NCBI GenBank assembly: GCA_032718475.1
Contig: JAUCBJ010006323.1
Coordinates: 1-55,346 of the forward strand
Direction: 5' to 3'
Source: Nemertoderma westbladi
Lineage: Eukaryota; Xenacoelomorpha; Nemertodermatida; Nemertodermatidae
Length of the DNA stretch: 55,346 bases
Shown here: positions 54,049 through 55,346 of the stretch, in pieces
Layout: every line of letters begins with the position of its first letter
Position numbering within the stretch: position 1 is the first letter of the stretch
Notes under the pieces: generated by a model
Seen by the model: only the letters and a program-made list of their open reading frames with translations
Told to the model about the DNA's origin: nothing
Databases searched by the model: none
Program-made: the position numbers and the translations under genes

Positions 54049-55209
54049 GTGAGTTTTACAGACTTTATTTCACTTTATACTTGCATATTTTTTTTATTTT
54101 ATATTATTTCTATGTTAAGTTATGCCTAAAGTAAACTGTATTATTAATATTTTACTGCATTGTGAGTGTTTTGATTTATTATTTTCATTTTGGTTAGGTT
54201 TAGGCGGACATACTTTTACTTCTACATTTTAAGGTGATTATAAAATTTTGAAATCACTGGGTTTGCTGACATTTGCTATGTAATTTACTGTAGAATGCAG
54301 CCGCAGGTAAACCGTAAATAGAATTCTAAGAATTTATCTGTTTATTTGAATTGTTCGTTTCCGCATTAAGAATTGCCACCACTATTCTCTATAAGGACTA
54401 TAATAATGTTGATTAGTTATGACAGGTTGCACATTGCAGATTAAATCTAAATTCCCGACTGCTGTACTTTCCACTTGTTGGCATTTATTCCCAATACAAG
54501 TCGAGATTTAAATAATATTTCTCCTTCATCCAATATTCTATCCCCAAACCCTAACTTCTTCCTGTACACGCATTTAGAGAGACGCCTTCGAATGAAGCAT
54601 CTGGTATTTATTTGTACCAATTCATCCCAGACAGATGTCAGTTCCTGTAATGTGTGAGATCCAACCAGCTATCCCAAACGGACGCCAGTTACTTATACCG
54701 CTAAATCTAATAACAAAAAAACGTCGGAATTCATATAATATACCAGACAAACTTGCCCTAGAAACAGACCTACTGGGGTGTGTGTCTCGTATTATTCACA
54801 CTTCCCTAGACGTCCTCTTCTATACGGATAACCCTTGAGGGTTGGCTCAAGTTATATTTATCCTCTGATATAACATGACTTGACATATGATAGACGGTTT
54901 ATCTATTACAATCCTGTCTACCTAATCGGGAAGGCCTAACCCTCACCTATCATTTAAGCGCATCATGCTAGGCCACTCTGTACCCCTCTGAGAAGGTTTT
55001 TATAAGGCGCTGTAGGAATCCTGTATTTCCTAGGATTACGTAGGTGTGTTAGTGACTGAATTAATAGTTCCGCATTTGTTTCAGTTCCTATTTTTCCAAA
55101 ATTCAAACACTACAAGTTAAGTTGAGAAGGCACTGAAGGCCTTATATCGTGGGATGTTATCACAGGACGGAGTGAGCATGCGTTGCCTGGTAGCGCGTGA
55201 GACTGCGAC
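54049..55209 (+). other. Intron downstream of the Ig exons
   Basis: No convincing next exon. Open frames at 54475-54657 and 54635-54838 lack splice context and motifs. Confidence 0.45.
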
Positions 55210-55346
55210 CATGAGAGTGTCCCTCAAGAAATTAAAACAAATAAGTTGTTCGTCAAATTGATCTTAATTGCTGCAAAGCTATTAAATAGAATTATATTAA
55301 ATCGCATCAGGGATCCTGTCGAGAGACAGTTACGTGGGAACCAAAA
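55210..55346 (+). mobile_element. LINE RT fragment at window edge, internally deleted
   Basis: CTCAAGAAATTAAAACAAAT and GCTGCAAAGCTATTAAATAG with AATTATATTAAATCGCATCA match 30964-31140 of the RTE-like LINE. The stretch encoding SPKKGNLTLYGYFRGISLI is mostly deleted. It continues past the end of the window. Confidence 0.88.

Noticed and set aside
54475-54838. Further Ig or transmembrane exon after the V domain
   Set aside because: No phase-2 acceptor leading into a plausible domain or membrane segment could be found; frames overlap and lack motifs.

Overview
This window is eukaryotic. Its genes are split, with GT-AG introns and a signal-peptide exon. There is an IgV-like domain and a secreted beta/gamma-crystallin domain, and the rest is dense with non-LTR retrotransposon remains, tRNA-derived SINE-like pieces, MITEs and minisatellites. 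The DNA is AT-rich. The palindrome GTAGGCCTAC and a 3' tail ending in AAAAGCGCTATATAAAT recur, as in many marine invertebrate and lower-deuterostome genomes. I infer a marine invertebrate animal, possibly a deuterostome, but cannot name the species. There are no operons, CRISPR arrays or rRNA genes.

Layout. 0-14 kb: LINE fragments (2.6, 4.7-5.9, 9.3 and 10.0 kb), a ~162-bp diverged satellite (0.7-1.4 kb), a 16-bp minisatellite (7.7-8.5 kb), a short SINE-like insertion with a clear 13-bp target-site duplication (10.4-10.6 kb) and a 25-bp minisatellite (13.1-13.6 kb). 14.8-27.0 kb: a two-exon minus-strand gene for a small secreted beta/gamma-crystallin-domain protein. Its ~11.8-kb intron holds a Tc1/mariner-like element with TIRs and a broken transposase, several foldback elements, long G runs and a LINE fragment. 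27.8-38.3 kb: LINE fragments of at least two families, 20-bp and 19-bp minisatellites, and two copies of a MITE family. 39.2-54.0 kb: a predicted signal-peptide exon, then a ~13.9-kb intron, then two exons that together encode one IgV-like domain; the gene probably runs past the window. That intron holds two long arrays of a 63-bp unit (45.7-48.1 and 51.3-52.9 kb), an apparently exact 346-bp tandem duplication, tRNA-derived SINE pieces and more MITE copies. The last bases are another LINE fragment.

Only two host genes are supported. Their products, a secreted crystallin-fold protein and a secreted or membrane Ig protein, are not obviously linked. The most unusual structure is the SINE-like element present once with a single 63-bp unit and twice as arrays of tens of units with the same 3' flank (and, in one case, the same 5' flank). 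That resembles the SINE-VNTR design of primate SVA elements, arisen independently.

All exon joins, element borders and copy numbers are read by eye. No search, alignment program or transcript data were available.
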